Positions 33,179-45,775 are shown, counted from the first letter of the stretch. The stretch: 64,000 nt of DNA from Cylindrotheca closterium (GCA_933822405.4 CAKOGP040000225.1:20601-84600), one strand, 5' to 3'. The notes: generated by a model not told the origin, from the letters alone. Program-made: numbers and translations.

Positions 33179-33877
33179 ATGGGAAAAAGCAAAGGAAAGA
33201 ATGGCAAGAAGCAGAACAACAGCAAGAAGAAAAAGGCCAACACTACAGCAGCCGCATCTGTGGCAGCTTCCGAAGGCGGATTGATGGTCGATCCAGCCAG
33301 GGTCCGATTTCAGCATTCCAAAATTCGCCCAGTATTTAGTGGGTGTGGGCGCAGCGTGGAAGGAACCTTGGAACAGATTCGGGATGGCAGATTGAATCCT
33401 TCAGATTTACCGCCGATTCAAGTCATTGTGGGTCCACCTGTATCGGAAGATGATGATGGACCGTGGTACTTTTCGCTGAACAATCGACGATTGTGGGTAT
33501 TGAAACGATGCCGAGAGGAAGGGTTGTTGCCCAACAATCAGATCTTTGTACGAGTCCGCAAACCCAAGAGTGAACAAGAGGCTCAGAGATATTGCTTAGA
33601 GAATTGTGCTCTGGAAGCCAAGATTATCGCGGAAAAGTCACGTGGGCCATCAAACCCAACCAACCACGACAACGAGGATGGCAATAATTCCAACGACAAA
33701 GAAGCTGAGGAATCAGCTGTAGAAGTTCCACAAAATATTGACACGAAAGCTGTCGAGAATGGTGGGTCTGTGCCAGAGGGAGAGGAAAAGGTTGATACAG
33801 ACGACAGTGACGACGAATCATCTTCTGATGACGATTCTGTCGGTGTGGTGTCCAATCGCTTCAGTGCTCTCTTCTAA
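33179..33877 (+). CDS. ParB/sulfiredoxin-fold-like domain protein
   Basis: 232 aa from the ATG at 33179, chosen because the basic start MGKSKGKNGKKQNNSKKKK directly precedes the conserved part. Residues about 40-140 read VRFQHSKIRPVFSGCGRSVE, then DGRLNPSDLPPIQVIVG, then WYFSLNNRRLWVLKRCREEG. The order (RF..I.P.F..GR.V, a LPPI strand, then a SLNNRRLW turn) is that of ParB-like domains also found in bacterial polymorphic proteins. No catalytic residues can be assigned. The last 80 residues are acidic and end in a Ser/Asp run. Function unknown; a nuclear or nucleolar location is a guess from the basic and acidic tails. Confidence 0.6.
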   Translation: MGKSKGKNGKKQNNSKKKKANTTAAASVAASEGGLMVDPARVRFQHSKIRPVFSGCGRSVEGTLEQIRDGRLNPSDLPPIQVIVGPPVSEDDDGPWYFSLNNRRLWVLKRCREEGLLPNNQIFVRVRKPKSEQEAQRYCLENCALEAKIIAEKSRGPSNPTNHDNEDGNNSNDKEAEESAVEVPQNIDTKAVENGGSVPEGEEKVDTDDSDDESSSDDDSVGVVSNRFSALF

Positions 33878-34173
33878 ATATTGCAATTCGATGATTCATT
33901 CCTATATTACAACAAAGAAGTTCCATATGAAATGACAGCTCTTAAAAAGACTATGAGGGATCGCAAGTATCAATAATGTGAGCAGCATGACAGCACTGCC
34001 TTCTGCCCCATACTTTTGATCCGAGGATCATTGTTGCTTCTTCTGCCGTTTGGCAACAACTACCTTACACCCAGATTCCGCTGGGTATTATTACTACTGC
34101 CATCCTAACTTGATGGGTCAATCGCCAACATTTGCCTAAATTTTGTGATTAGGCGACAGCGATATGCTCCCGC

Positions 34174-36100
34174 TTAGGCATCGAAGATTTGCGAATGCAC
34201 AGGTACCCCGGTATCCCAGTGGCCAGCATGCTCGACGGTTCCATCCTTATACTCCGATTGACCCATTCCATGGGCCAGGTCATTTTCAAAATCCCCAATG
34301 TACTTGGCACCAGATGGCATGACGACCGTACCATGTCCATGTCTCTCGCCTTGCTCAAACTGACCCCTATACTCGGAGCCATCCGAATACTGGTGCGATC
34401 CAAAACCATGGGATTGTCCATTTTCAAAGAGACCTTCGTGAGTGGAACCAGTGCGACCATCCGTCATTGTACCCTCGTACATTTGGTTGTCCTTGAACCG
34501 GCCTTCAAAGGTTTTTCCACTGGCGTACTTGAGAATGCCAGTTCCTTCTTTCTTATCTTGCTCAAAGTATCCGTGATAGACACTACCCATGCCATCTCGG
34601 AAGATCGCCTTGCCATGCCAGTGACCTTCTTCCCAGGATCCCTGGTACCGCGCCCTGCCTGGGTAAATCATGCTGGTCGAAGGTATTGAGAAAAAAACGC
34701 CGACGAAAATGAAACAAAATGATAAGAGAAAAGCCATCGTACCTTCCATGTCCATGCGGTAGTTGCGTCTCGGCATCCAGGCTTCCACTGTAAAGCCCAC
34801 GACGGTTGCACGCATCGGTGATGTGCTGGCAATTCACTTGGACGGTGGAAGTGGTCTGATGCTTTTCATTGGGTTTCGTGGCCAGTTGGGGACTTGACAA
34901 ATCATCATCGCTGTCCTCGTCTTCCGTTACGACTCGATTGAGGCTCAATTCTCGAGGCAGTTCCCGAACCCGGACAGTAGGAGCAACAATGGTGGGCCTT
35001 CGGGGGTTTGTTGAAGGTCGCTTAGCAGCAGAGTCAGACGGAAGTGGATTCATGGACCAGCCAGAGCTTCTCCTGGAGTCCAATCGAAAGGCAGGGTCAG
35101 ATGAAATAGGATCGGTCGACCAGACCGAGCTGCCGTTAGAGTAGATGGAACTCATGCGCTTGAGTGATTCCAATCGTGGTGGTCCATTTTGACTTTTATC
35201 ATCTTCGTATGGTGTGTCAGGTTGGTAATGGATATCACGAGGATCTTTCTCCTTCAAATCACCCACCATTTCTATGGTGGTAGGCAAGGGAGTTCCTTTC
35301 CGTCCCAATTTCTTTGGACGAAAAAAAGGCCGTCGGGATTTCTTGAAGGACATACGACGAACGAATCTCCTGCTAGTAGTTCGGACGAAAGCAGATAAGG
35401 AATGCTTGCGCCTTGGTAGTTGATCGGACATGACTTCTTCTTCGTCTTGAGGGTTATTGGCATTGCGGATTTCAATGGTTTTATCATTTTTCTTGTCACG
35501 GTCTTGAGATAAAATATCTTCTTTCTTCACCTTTTCTTCCTCCTCCTCTTCGTCTTCTTCCGTAAGGGGGACCTTTGGAATAGAAAGAAAAGATTCGTGA
35601 ATGTAGTTGTTACTGGTGATGCTTTTGATGCTTTCGTCTTCCTCAGCTGAAGTGGTCGAAAAGGAAGCTAATTCGGCCATTCGTAGACTGGAAGTAGAAT
35701 TGGTAGACGCCGAATGGGAATTCGAACGACGTAGAACCCCTGGTCTAGGATTGCTAGACGGTGATGAAGAGGAAGACTTGGGCTTGATCCTTGTCTGTGG
35801 CGCTTGCTGTTGCTGAAGGCGCTGGATTTGCTCGTTCAGGTCTTCAATCATGGCATCCTTTTCAGCAAGTTGTTGGGCGTGGGCAAGCTTGACTCGACGG
35901 ATTTCGTCACGCAAGTATTCGTTGGCTTTTTTATATCGTTCCGATAGTGGTAACATCGCTTTGGGCGATGATAGGATGGGGGATGATAGATGCATCTGAT
36001 TGTCGTCGGCAAAAACTTTTCGGGTTTTGAATTTTTGTGATGGTTTGTGTCCCAATAATCTGGGAGAAAAATGAAGGAAAGGTTCAACCCTGTCGGACAT
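34174..36100 (-). CDS. MORN-repeat protein with disordered coiled-coil N-terminus
   Basis: Exon 1 is 34743-36100, the intron is 34673-34742 and exon 2 is 34174-34672. The protein is 618 aa from MSDRVEPF. Residues about 50-110 form a coiled coil (EIRRVKLAHAQQLAEKDAMI). A long Ser/Arg/Glu-rich disordered region follows, with basic clusters (SRRFVRRMSFKKSRRP). The C-terminus has about seven MORN repeats of the YxGxFxxGxxHGxG type (YQGSWEEGHWHGKAIFRDG, YRGQFEQGERHGHGTVVMPS). MORN repeats are membrane- or cytoskeleton-associated in many protists. An ATG at 36241 would add 47 residues with no clear value and is disfavoured. Confidence 0.75.
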
Positions 36101-36382
36101 TTGTCGTATGTGACACCTTACATTTGTTACGCGGATCCCCGCGTGCGAGATCTGATTTTTAATCTTGATGCGACATGTGGGAATGGATGGTGAATGAAAT
36201 AGTTCTTGAGTGGGGATGAATAATAGAATAATAGAATGCATGGTATGCTGTTCCCCAACACAAATCTAAAAAGTAGTAAATATCAATATAAAGCTATGGT
36301 TTACATGGGTATGAATGGATCGAATGGTACGATCGATCCTCTTGGTGGAACTACAGTACTGTCAAGGACGCTAAATTGGCTC

Positions 36383-38266
36383 TTACCAACTGGCCACCAG
36401 CAAGATGGACGACAGCGCCACCATTGCCATTCTCGAAAACTGTATTCTAGAGCTACCACTGATGTGGACAATACGATCATATGCCATGGTTGGTTCCATG
36501 CTCGGCGGTTCGGTCGGCGCCAAGGTGGGGGCCAATTGGACCAAACAACTATCCACATCTGATTCCACACAGTCAGGAGTACCCTGGTCAATCAAAGATG
36601 ATGCAGGTGTGACCAATCCAGTTCTGTTGTTGTTATAGAGGGCCATCAAGCCACAGTACAAGTGATCGGGCTTGGGGGTGGCATAGTTGTTGACAGAAGA
36701 GTAGATGTCATTGTAAACTACCACAGGAGCGTCCTGCAGGAATTCATTGTCTTCAAAACAGCTGGCTTCGACAGACAATGGGCCGAAACTGCGAATGGCA
36801 TATCCAAATGGCTGCACACAAGGACAGTCTGTTAGCTTTAATTACAGGCCACAAGTGCAAGTTGTCATCCTAGCTCTGAAGCTACTTACTGTTGGGTTCG
36901 TTGCCTCTCCGTAGTCATTGTTCTCAAATAGGCAATGTTCGATGACCAATTCGCTTTGGTAGGTGTTTTCAATCATACTTGGAAGTCCATATTGCTTGTT
37001 GGCACGGTTGTTACGGAAGACGCACTGTCTGAATGCAACCTTGTGTCTGAGTTGAGTGGTGCTCACAGTGGTATCCTCCACTACATCAGTAGCATTCTCC
37101 TCCAAATACCGCGTGGCCGAAATTTGGTTTTGAACTCGACGCTGATGAAAGCCTTGGAATCCAGTATTGCCCGAATCGGCTGAAGCTCGCAACCTACGAG
37201 TGGTACTCTCCAAAGGTGCTTCACCATTCCATTGAATCAGGACAGGTGCCATGCTTTCTTGATCTCGGAAGACACAATCTTGAAATGTGACGTCGCCTGC
37301 GGCTTCCAGAACCACGGAGAAGAGGCTTTGGCCCACAAACGTCAATCCTTGAATAACGGCATTGTCCACAGTCTCTTGAATGCCCTCGAAGACACCATAA
37401 AAGGAGGTGACACCAAAATCTCCACCCTGAATGGTACAGTTGTTAGATCGGCTACCATCCAACCCACACTGGTAAATGACGTTGGGACGTAACATAATGT
37501 AGGATTGGCCATCAATGATTGTTCCATTGGCGTTCAAGGTCCCCATATTGAACACCGTGTCAGGACACAGCCAGTATTTTCGACGTCTAGAAGTATCTTG
37601 AATGTTGATTTCCATGTCGTGTACCTTGGAAAGATCATCAATGCAGTCGGGTGTGACGGAAGGGGCTGGGGATGGAACTTCTGATGGAGCCATAGATGGC
37701 GTACTCGATGGAGCGATACTGGGACTCATCGTGGGCATTTTTGTTGGAATGGCAGACGGCTGAGCTGTGGGTGATCTCGAAGGAGTAGCAGTGGGATGAG
37801 AACTAGCCATTACCGTGGGCGAAGTTGTCGGCTTGCTGGTGGGACTGCTCGATGCTTCAATGGTAGGAGTGACTGTTGGAGTGATTGTTGGGGTTATAGT
37901 AGCGGAAGCTGCCACTGCTATGACATCTTCAGCGGCTGCAGTCGTGGTTGCACTACCGACTGCTTGAGTGGGAGTGTGGGTAATGGCAGGGATCGCTCCG
38001 TGTGTTGGGCCAGCAGTACCTGCTAGGGTTGGAGTCTGAGTTGGCATGTTGGTTGCCGGTGTGACAGGAGGCGACGCCACCGATGCGACAGGAGCAGTCG
38101 CAGCAGAGCTTGAGGGCTCTCGCATTACAATACTATCAAGGAAAAGTGATCTGGACTTTTGTTGCTCCAATTTTGTTCCACTTGCATGACAAGTGTGGGA
38201 AGCTGCCATCAATGCAACAATAATTAGGCAACAGGTGTGCCTCGAAAAGTTCAGTTCTTTCATCAT
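36383..38266 (-). CDS. secreted beta-helix surface protein with Pro/Thr/Ser stalk and GPI-type tail
   Basis: Exon 1 is 36890-38266, the intron is 36812-36889 and exon 2 is 36383-36811, phase 0. The protein is 601 aa. It has an N-terminal signal peptide (CCLIIVALMAASHTCHA). Residues about 60-210 are a mucin-like P-T/S stalk (repeats such as PTSKPTTSPT, PTKMPTMSPS). A region with CPDTVFNMG and QCGLDGSRSNNCTIQGGDFG follows. Repeated rungs (AVIQGLTFVGQSLFSVVLEA, VTFQDCVFRDQ, VAFRQCVFRNN, LVIEHCLFENN) are typical of a right-handed parallel beta-helix. The last 20 residues are hydrophobic and end the protein, as in a GPI-anchor signal. A cell-wall or adhesion role is likely. Confidence 0.72.
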
Positions 38267-38546
38267 TCTAGAGTCTTCTTCTTTTCTTTGTCGCTTCTTC
38301 TATCAAATACGTTGTAAGTAACCCTGTTTAGATAGGTGGAGGTGTGTGGATGTTCTTGCGATTCTGATGTTGGAAGCATACGAATGGCGACTCACAAGCA
38401 CAACGCTTGAAGGTGCACGAAAAATACCATCACGCGATGCCGGCACGCTCGTGGTGCGCAGTTCAACGCTACGGTGCGCACCGTACGCAACTTCAATAAT
38501 AACGTGATGTTAGTAATTTTTATACTGTATATATTATCAAAATTTC

Positions 38547-41500
38547 TCAAAACAACACTATAGCTTGAGCTCGTTCTTCTACTTCCTCTGCCTCTTCCAA
38601 TTTTCCTGCGTGCCGAAAACATTCTGCCGCTGCTATACATGCTCTATGATGCACCCTCTTTTGCTCGTAGGTGTGGGCCGTCTTGCAAAAGGCTTGATCA
38701 GCTTTCTTTAACAATGTCAATGCTTCTTGGATTTTTCCTTCTTTTTGTCGAACCATGCCCAAGATGTAATTCACTTCAGCGATTCGAAAGGGATAGTCAC
38801 CAAGCTCACTCTCGTAAATCGCCCTGGCCATACTCAGATAGTCTCAAATTGCCCTTGACATGCCAGTACTTCCCCGATGCCATTATAGACAATTCCGAGG
38901 ACGATGTGATCGTCTCCAATAGTGGCTTTGAGAATGTCTTCTGCCGTTCGATATGAATTCATTGATTTATCCAAATCGGCTCCCTCACTTTTCTGTGCCC
39001 ATGCAATCCCCGCGAGTACTTTCGCAGCAATGTAGTGATCCTCGCATTCAGCTTCGACACAAATGTCGAAGGCGCGTTGGAAATAATCCATTGCTTTATC
39101 AAACTTTTTGAGATGCACATGCAGCCGGCCAATATCATATAGTACATCGACGTGGGAGTATGCATAGTCTCCAGACCTCGTCTCGTGCCAATCCAATGAG
39201 CGATTGAAGTTTTTGATAGCTCGTTTCTTATCCCCTAGATCCACCAAAGCGTTTGCGATTTTTCGGTATCCGATCGAAACACGAATATGATTATCGCCAA
39301 AAACGCGTTTGTCGATTCGCATTGCCTCTTCGTATGCTTCCATCGCTGATTGGGCCTTCCCTTGGCTTCTTTGTACATCACCAAGATTGCTCTGAGCCGA
39401 GGCCGTTTCTGTATTGTCTCCACCGAAAAGCTTCGTTGCAAGACTAAGCCCTTGTTGTGCTTTTGATATTGCTTCTTCAAGATTCTCTCGCTCGATCAGA
39501 ATCATAACCATATTGCTGTATATATCGACGATTGAATAATGTTCGTTACCGAAGACTTTCGTAACAATTCTAAAGGCTTTCGATTGCATGTCCATCGCTC
39601 CCTCGAACTTGCCCTGTGATAACAGTATGTTTCCAAGAGTAATGTAGATGTGGGCAATGGATGAATGATTTTCACCGACAGTATTCTTCTTGATGGCCAA
39701 GGCTCGGTTGCACAAGTCTATAGCATCATCGTGCATATTATTGTCCACGAGAGTTGACGCCTTCGAATCGTAGGTGCCGGCGACAGCAGAGCTCTCCTCT
39801 CCGTAATTTTTTGTCTTAATTTGTAATGCCGTGTTGAACATTTCCAACGCTTCGTCTAGTTTTCCCTGCCGATGCAAGAGCTCGCCCTTGTTATGGGACA
39901 CCGTCGCGACAAACGAATGCGCTGGTCCAACAGTTCGCCTGAATATCTCAAGAGCTTTTTCATAGTGTTCCGTTGCCTCCTCCAATTTATCTTGACGCAC
40001 AAGGACATGACCGATGCTATCGTAAGAATTTGCAACTGATTCATGGGTGTCATCGAATGCCTCCAATTTGATATTCAATGATTTCTGAAGAAGGTCCATG
40101 GCCGCATCTATTTTGCCCTGATCTTGCAGGATACCGGACATGTTATGGTAGATCCTGGCTAAAGATGGATGCTTTTCTCCAAGTCGCTCTTGGAATATAG
40201 TGGATGCCTTTTTGTACATTTCATATGCCTCATCATACCTATCGACTTGTTCCAGGACACCTGCACAATTATTGTACATTGCTGCTATTGCAGGATGTGT
40301 CACTCCGATGGAACTGGCGAAAAGCTGTATGGACTCCTCATACATGACAAGAGCTTCATTCATACTTCCTTTCTCTTGTAATATATCGGCGATAGTGCTG
40401 TAGATGCCTGCCATCATCGGATGCTTAGAACCAAGCCGCGAGGACTCCAATTGTGCTATTCTTTGATAGATTTGAATTGCATTGTCGTACTCGCACAGCT
40501 GCTTTGCGAATAATTTCCCCAATCTTTCGAGACGATCCACGTCCCGACACTCTGCGAGCAAGTTGGCCAGGAACGAGTCGTCAACAAATCTACCTTCACT
40601 GATCAACTGCAAGTCGTCCAGACGTTCCCTTAGACTTCCCGTCGCGCCAGCAAAGTATGATCGAAAGAACTCGTAGAACTCATGAGATCCAATCTCCTTT
40701 TCAAGCTCAATCATCTCTTTGTGGTGAAGCTGCACCTCGCAGATGTGATGGAAACCCTTCTTCGTATCAAGCTGAATATGTATACACATATCGCGGTATC
40801 CAGTCAGACTAGGTCTCTCAAAACGATTCTTCGCCTTTACAATATGAATAGTTTTCTTCTTGCGCAGATTGTGGACAAATCGCTCGATTTCTTTGGCAGA
40901 TCGAAACTCCACGCTTCCTCGGACGATATCATATAACCAAGACACCGCAGGTCCAGGACGCCTTCTACCATAATCATCTTCAGCTTTTTCTAGAGCACGT
41001 TCTTGTTGCTTCAAATCAGCAAAGCGCATTCCAACTTTGTTGAGACTTGTCCCGCAATCGTCGCAAACCTTGGATATCAATCGTTTGATTGTCTTCTCAT
41101 ATATTGGTTGAGCTACCTCTGCCGCGGCGTAGAGCTCATCAATTGTCTTGACAGCTACTCCGTGAACTGACTGTTGCTGATAAACTTCCTTATATTGGTC
41201 TTCCTTGTCAGGCAATTGTATCCCCCCGGAATCCGTTTTGAGTTTAAAGTTTGCCAAGCGATTATCCTCGTCCACTTCTTGGTACTTTGCGTCCATTTGT
41301 TGTCGACAATCCAAGTATCCTCGCAACGTATCGAGGAAGCTAATAGTTTCAGCTCGAAGCTCAGAAGACCGACTACTTGCTGAGCTGAAGATGGTTCTGG
41401 AGCTCGTCAGTGACGATCGTTTCAGCAAGGATGGTTCCAAGTTGATTCCTTTGGACTTGTTGTACATTTGATAGGCTTCATCCGTCTTCCCTTGCTTGAA

Positions 41501-41767
41501 GAGTACAGTGAAGAGTTCTTGATATATATCGCTCGCTTTCTTCCTTGCTGTTTTCTCACCCTCCTTGTTTCCCACCTTCTCGAGTATGGTTGCAACTTTT
41601 TCATAGGTTTCGGCCACGGTTGGATGTTTCTGGCCGACCGTCTGGAAGAGCATGGAAAGTGCTTTTCGGTAAAAGTCCAGCGCGTTTTTGTAGTCGCCTG
41701 TGGATTCCATGTAAGCTGCCATCTGTAAGGTTGCGGCAGTCTGTTTGGGATCGACATCATTGCTCAT
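38547..41767 (-). CDS. TPR protein with RelA/SpoT-like nucleotidyltransferase domain, one frame break
   Basis: The ATG at 41767 opens 977 codons to a TGA at 38834-38836. The next frame (38547-38831) continues the same repeat pattern for 94 residues. One base is missing next to GAGAC at about 38840, so the intended protein is about 1,073 aa. Residues 222-372 resemble a RelA/SpoT synthetase fold: DIVRGSVEF (280-288), a KNRFERPSLTGYRDM segment (313-327) and CEVQLHH (343-349), in the order of the D...G/R, GYR and ExQ motifs. N-terminal (20-130) and about fourteen C-terminal KLC-type tetratricopeptide repeats (410-1060) surround it. Whether it makes (p)ppGpp is not shown. There is no targeting peptide, so a plastid RSH role is unlikely. 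Confidence 0.75.
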
Positions 41768-42224
41768 AGTCTTTGTTGTTGGTGGTTTTGTTGTTGTTGT
41801 GTCATGCTTGCTTTCTTGTGCTGGTGCGAATAACTTTCTGTTTTAGTCGATGGGGTCAAATATCGAATCACTGGACACATATCTACTGTACGTACATACA
41901 GTACATTACATTTTTTCGGACGGAATGCAGATTCCACGTCACATACCGTATGCGTCAAAAAATAAGAACGCGTCGTACACAACGTCGATGATTTTCTCAT
42001 CCATATCCCAGAAAAAACAAATTGAAGGCGTATCAAGCATTCAAGTATATTATCACACACCACACGACTGACAACTTCTTCTCAGAGTTACGACAGAACG
42101 AGAACCTGGGAAAGCGATTCTCAACGCAGTAGGAATAGAAGAACACAAAAACACCAGTAGACCAAACACAAAAAGATATCTTCTTTGTACTCACATATTT
42201 GTCGGTCACTCACTCACTACCACA
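41768..42224. other. divergent promoter region
   Basis: 457 bases between the TPR/RelA-like start and the PDAT start. It holds GTACGTACATACAGTACA-type alternating sequence near 41889. No gene was found. Confidence 0.4.
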
Positions 42225-44466
42225 ATGAGCACAAACAAAGAAGCAGCTGATGGGGCATCAGAAACAACATCGCATCCCCCCAACGTCGACGAATCGAGCC
42301 ATGAAGACTCGGTCGACACTTCGAAAGGAGAGAAACTTGATGATGAGAATACCAATAATTCACCAGAGACGGCAGAATCTGGTGACAATAACATGTCGAG
42401 AAAAAAATTTCTGCTTATGTTTGCAGCCATTGTACTCGCGGGACAATGGATGATGTATTCGGGTTTGAAGAATCATATTGATTCAGATAGTGGTATCATT
42501 CCACAACTACAGCACCAGCTCAATACCTTCAATGCTTTCAATGATACCTGGAATCGTTTTAATCAGTCCCGAACTCACCTGACACAAGAACGGTTGCGAC
42601 CTGGCTTTCAGTTAGCGGAAGAGGGTGCTCATGGAAAGTATCCTGTAATCATGATCCCTGGATTTGTCACGAGTGGTCTGGAAATTTGGCAAGGAAAGGA
42701 ATGCGCCAAGAAATATTTTCGCACACGTATGTGGGGAGGCGCTGGAAGCGTACAGCAGTGGCTTATGGAGCGGCATTGTGTCATGGAACATTTGACTTTA
42801 GATCCTGTTACTGGAAAAGATCCAGAAGGAATCAGAATACGATCCGCACAAGGATTTGAGGCAGCAGACTACTTTGTTGGCAACTATTGGGTTTGGGGCA
42901 AGATATTGGAATCCTTGGCAGATGTTGGGTATGATGGCTCCATAATGAGCATGGAGAGTTACGACTGGCGACTTTCCTTTCCAAAGTTAGAGGAGCGAGA
43001 CGGGTTCTTCACCAAACTCAAATACAAAATTGAGGCTTTTCACAAAGTCACTGGAAAGAAGATTGTGCTCACATCGCACTCGCTTGGGGTACTTTTAGTG
43101 CACTATTTCTTTGCATGGGTCTCTGACGAAGACCCAAATTGGGTCGACAACCACATTCATGCCTATGTCAATATTGCTGGATCTCATTTGGGTGTTCCCA
43201 AGGCTGCGAGTGCCTTGCTTTCTGGCGAGATGAGTGATACAATTTTCATGGGAACCGCAGGTTCGCTTATCGAACAGTTCATTGGGCGCAAGGTCCGCTG
43301 CGATCTGTGGCGATCATGGGGTTCTTTGTGGCACATGCTGCCGAAAGGAAGTGATGGTTTCTGGGAGAATATCATCACTATGACAGACGGAGAAGGAACC
43401 GGTTCAGATGACGACTGGGATATCCTGGACAAGGATACCCCGATGCATGAGGCGGTGGAGAGATTTGGATCATACAGTCACCACCCTAGTTCTCGAATCA
43501 TAGATTTCCTTGCAAGATTGGGAGGAGGCTACCAATCTGAGACGGGGAAGAAAGCGTGGCATGATGCGTCAAAAACTCCACTTCCAAAGGCCCCGAACAT
43601 GAAGATTTATTGCTTGTATGGTACGTGCATATAATATTGGAAAGCGATCAAGAATAAGAACGCGTGACCCTCACACATACCTACTAATTCAGGTGTCGGC
43701 CTCCAAACGGAAAAGGCATACTACTATAAGCGAAATGAAGACGAAGGAGCAACGGACGATGACCTATCCAATCCGAGTGCCGACGTTCCATTTGTCATTG
43801 ACACGAGTGTCGAGGATGCTGATAATAATATTATACATGGAATAGAGGTGGGTCTACAGAAGGATTTGTTTGTCACTTGCTAAATCTTTTGTGTCTTCTA
43901 AACCTTTGTGTCTTCTTTCGAAACAGTATACCGATGGAGATGGCAGCGTACCATTGGAGTCCTTGGGATACCTTTGTGCGGATGGTTGGAGACAAAAAGG
44001 AAGCAAGCTTAACCCATCAAGGATTCCAGTCGTCACGAGAGAATATGAACACCGGGAGGAGTTCACAGTAGAGGATCCGATGAGAAGAGGGCCGCATTCG
44101 GGTGACCATGTTGATATCCTTGGACACAACGACGCTCTTACTGACCTGATTCGCATTGTCACAGATCATGAAGTGGACGAAGTGAAAGACAACATCATCT
44201 CCAATCTCAAAGAGCGTTCCGATGAGATCAATACAAGGGGCGGGGTGATGAGGCGAGGAGGAATCCAAAATGCATTCAAGAGATGGAATAAAGGACTTCG
44301 AAAATCTCATAATAAGCTGAAGGCAAGCAAAGCTTTGGCTCTGCTGAAAAAGATTCGCCTCTTTCCATTTCAAAAGATGCACAGGATTCAAAACGCTGAA
44401 GAGGCTCACGACGTTAAAGTTGGCCAAGTTGCCCAAGATGCCCAAGATGCTCACAATGCCACATAG
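42225..44466 (+). CDS. PDAT: phospholipid:diacylglycerol acyltransferase (LCAT family)
   Basis: Exons are 42225-43620, 43693-43847 and 43927-44466; the protein is 696 aa and all phases match. After a polar tail, one membrane helix (FLLMFAAIVLAGQWMMY, about 62-78) anchors it with the catalytic part in the ER lumen. GLEIWQG (151-157) matches the lid region. The nucleophile motif is SHSLG with Ser286. DGDGSVP carries the Asp (about 522), and GDHVDILGH the His (578). PDAT moves an acyl chain from a phospholipid to diacylglycerol, making triacylglycerol. The C-terminal 110 residues are basic and diatom-specific in appearance. Confidence 0.9.
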
Positions 44467-45064
44467 AGCTTTTCGAATTGGCTACTGTACAGCCATGACT
44501 GGCGTGCATGAATGAATATCCGACTGTACCAGGCACATTGCTGAAGCGAGTCTTGGGTTGACGCAAGGCCTTTGAAGGTGGCATAATACGACGTCATCAG
44601 CAACAAATATAATTGAAACAAGATAGAATATATAGGATGACCGAGTTTGCCCCATTCTTCTTTATTTCCAGCTACAGTATAAAAGCTGTCCACAAAAGGT
44701 CCAAGAAACAAACCTACCTATACTAGACACAACAGGAAAAGCGAGAAACTCGTTTCATGAGAATCATTCATTTGGAATTTCTCCAGAATGGGTGCGACCT
44801 TCATTCGAATAGGGCATACGAACTCATCTTTTGCAATGGACGAGTTTGTAGAACGCATAAGAACGAAGCAGAAATTTCCACAGCACTTGACGATCATAAC
44901 AAACGTATATTCTATTAGCACGAGCATACCATCAACTGGTACACCATTCTATTATGTTGTCGTCATTCACTTTAATAGTCATTAAACCTTTGTTCCGAAT
45001 AGTATAGAAGCTTCATTGGTTGAAGCTGGTACACGAAGTGCTCGCGCAGATATAATCACAATGA
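44467..45064. other. convergent intergenic region
   Basis: 598 bases between two gene ends. It holds short AT-rich frames on both strands but no supported gene. Confidence 0.45.
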
Positions 45065-45382
45065 TTACTCTTTCTTGGGCCCGGAAACAATTAGTGGTCC
45101 AACGTTATCACCAGTGGCATCGTTGTGCTTGGCGTGGGTACCATCACAAAGAGGGAAGGTACCAGACAACCAGCAACGGCAGTAAACCTTCTTGTCACCA
45201 GCGGCAAGTTCTTCCATGTTGACGACCTTCTTCGAATCAAGGTCAATCTTCATATTCATCTTGCCTTCGCCCTCCATTGGTTCGTAGTCACCGGCACGAA
45301 GGGCAGTGTTGACGTTGCCTTGGGCAATAGGAGCGAAAGCAACAGCTTGGGAGATCAAAAGGGATGCAAGGAGGAACTTCAT
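45065..45382 (-). CDS. CDGSH iron-sulfur protein, plastid targeted
   Basis: 105 aa, single exon. The start gives a signal peptide ([15 protein letters not shown]) followed by FAP, the classic phenylalanine of diatom plastid preproteins. The CDGSH motif is complete: C68-x-C70, then C79 and H83 in [16 protein letters not shown]. These three Cys and one His bind a 2Fe-2S cluster. Plant homologues (NEET proteins) act in plastid and mitochondrial iron and redox handling. It is divergent from the membrane protein gene at 45776. Confidence 0.9.
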   Translation of the reverse strand: MKFLLASLLISQAVAFAPIAQGNVNTALRAGDYEPMEGEGKMNMKIDLDSKKVVNMEELAAGDKKVYCRCWLSGTFPLCDGTHAKHNDATGDNVGPLIVSGPKKE

Positions 45383-45775
45383 GGTAACGGCGTAAGAATC
45401 AGCAATCTATCGATTTTTGACATGAAACTGATGGATCGGATTTCCGCAGAAGAACCGCCTCGAAGATCGTCCAAAATGAGCACTCGTGAAGTGATGTGTG
45501 AGGTGTGCGCGCACGCATGTGATGTCAGTCAGTAGGTATGACGTCAAGACGTCTGACTGTCTGACTAGATCATTCGAATGAGTCAACGCTAAATCATCGC
45601 GGAAAGTTAAGTTCTGTGCGGCCAAAATTTGAATGTCGATCATGGTTCCACGAAAGTTGATCTTGCTTCCATTATAAATGTTGCTTCCAACAGAAACCAT
45701 CTGTATTCCAGAAAACCCGAAACTGATTTTTCTTTCCCTCCATCTTCCACCACAGAACTTCGTCTTGCTGTTAGA
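45383..45775. other. divergent promoter region
   Basis: 393 bases between two starts. GACGTC and GTCTGACTGTCTGACTAG occur near 45540-45568, a short direct repeat. No gene was found. Confidence 0.4.
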
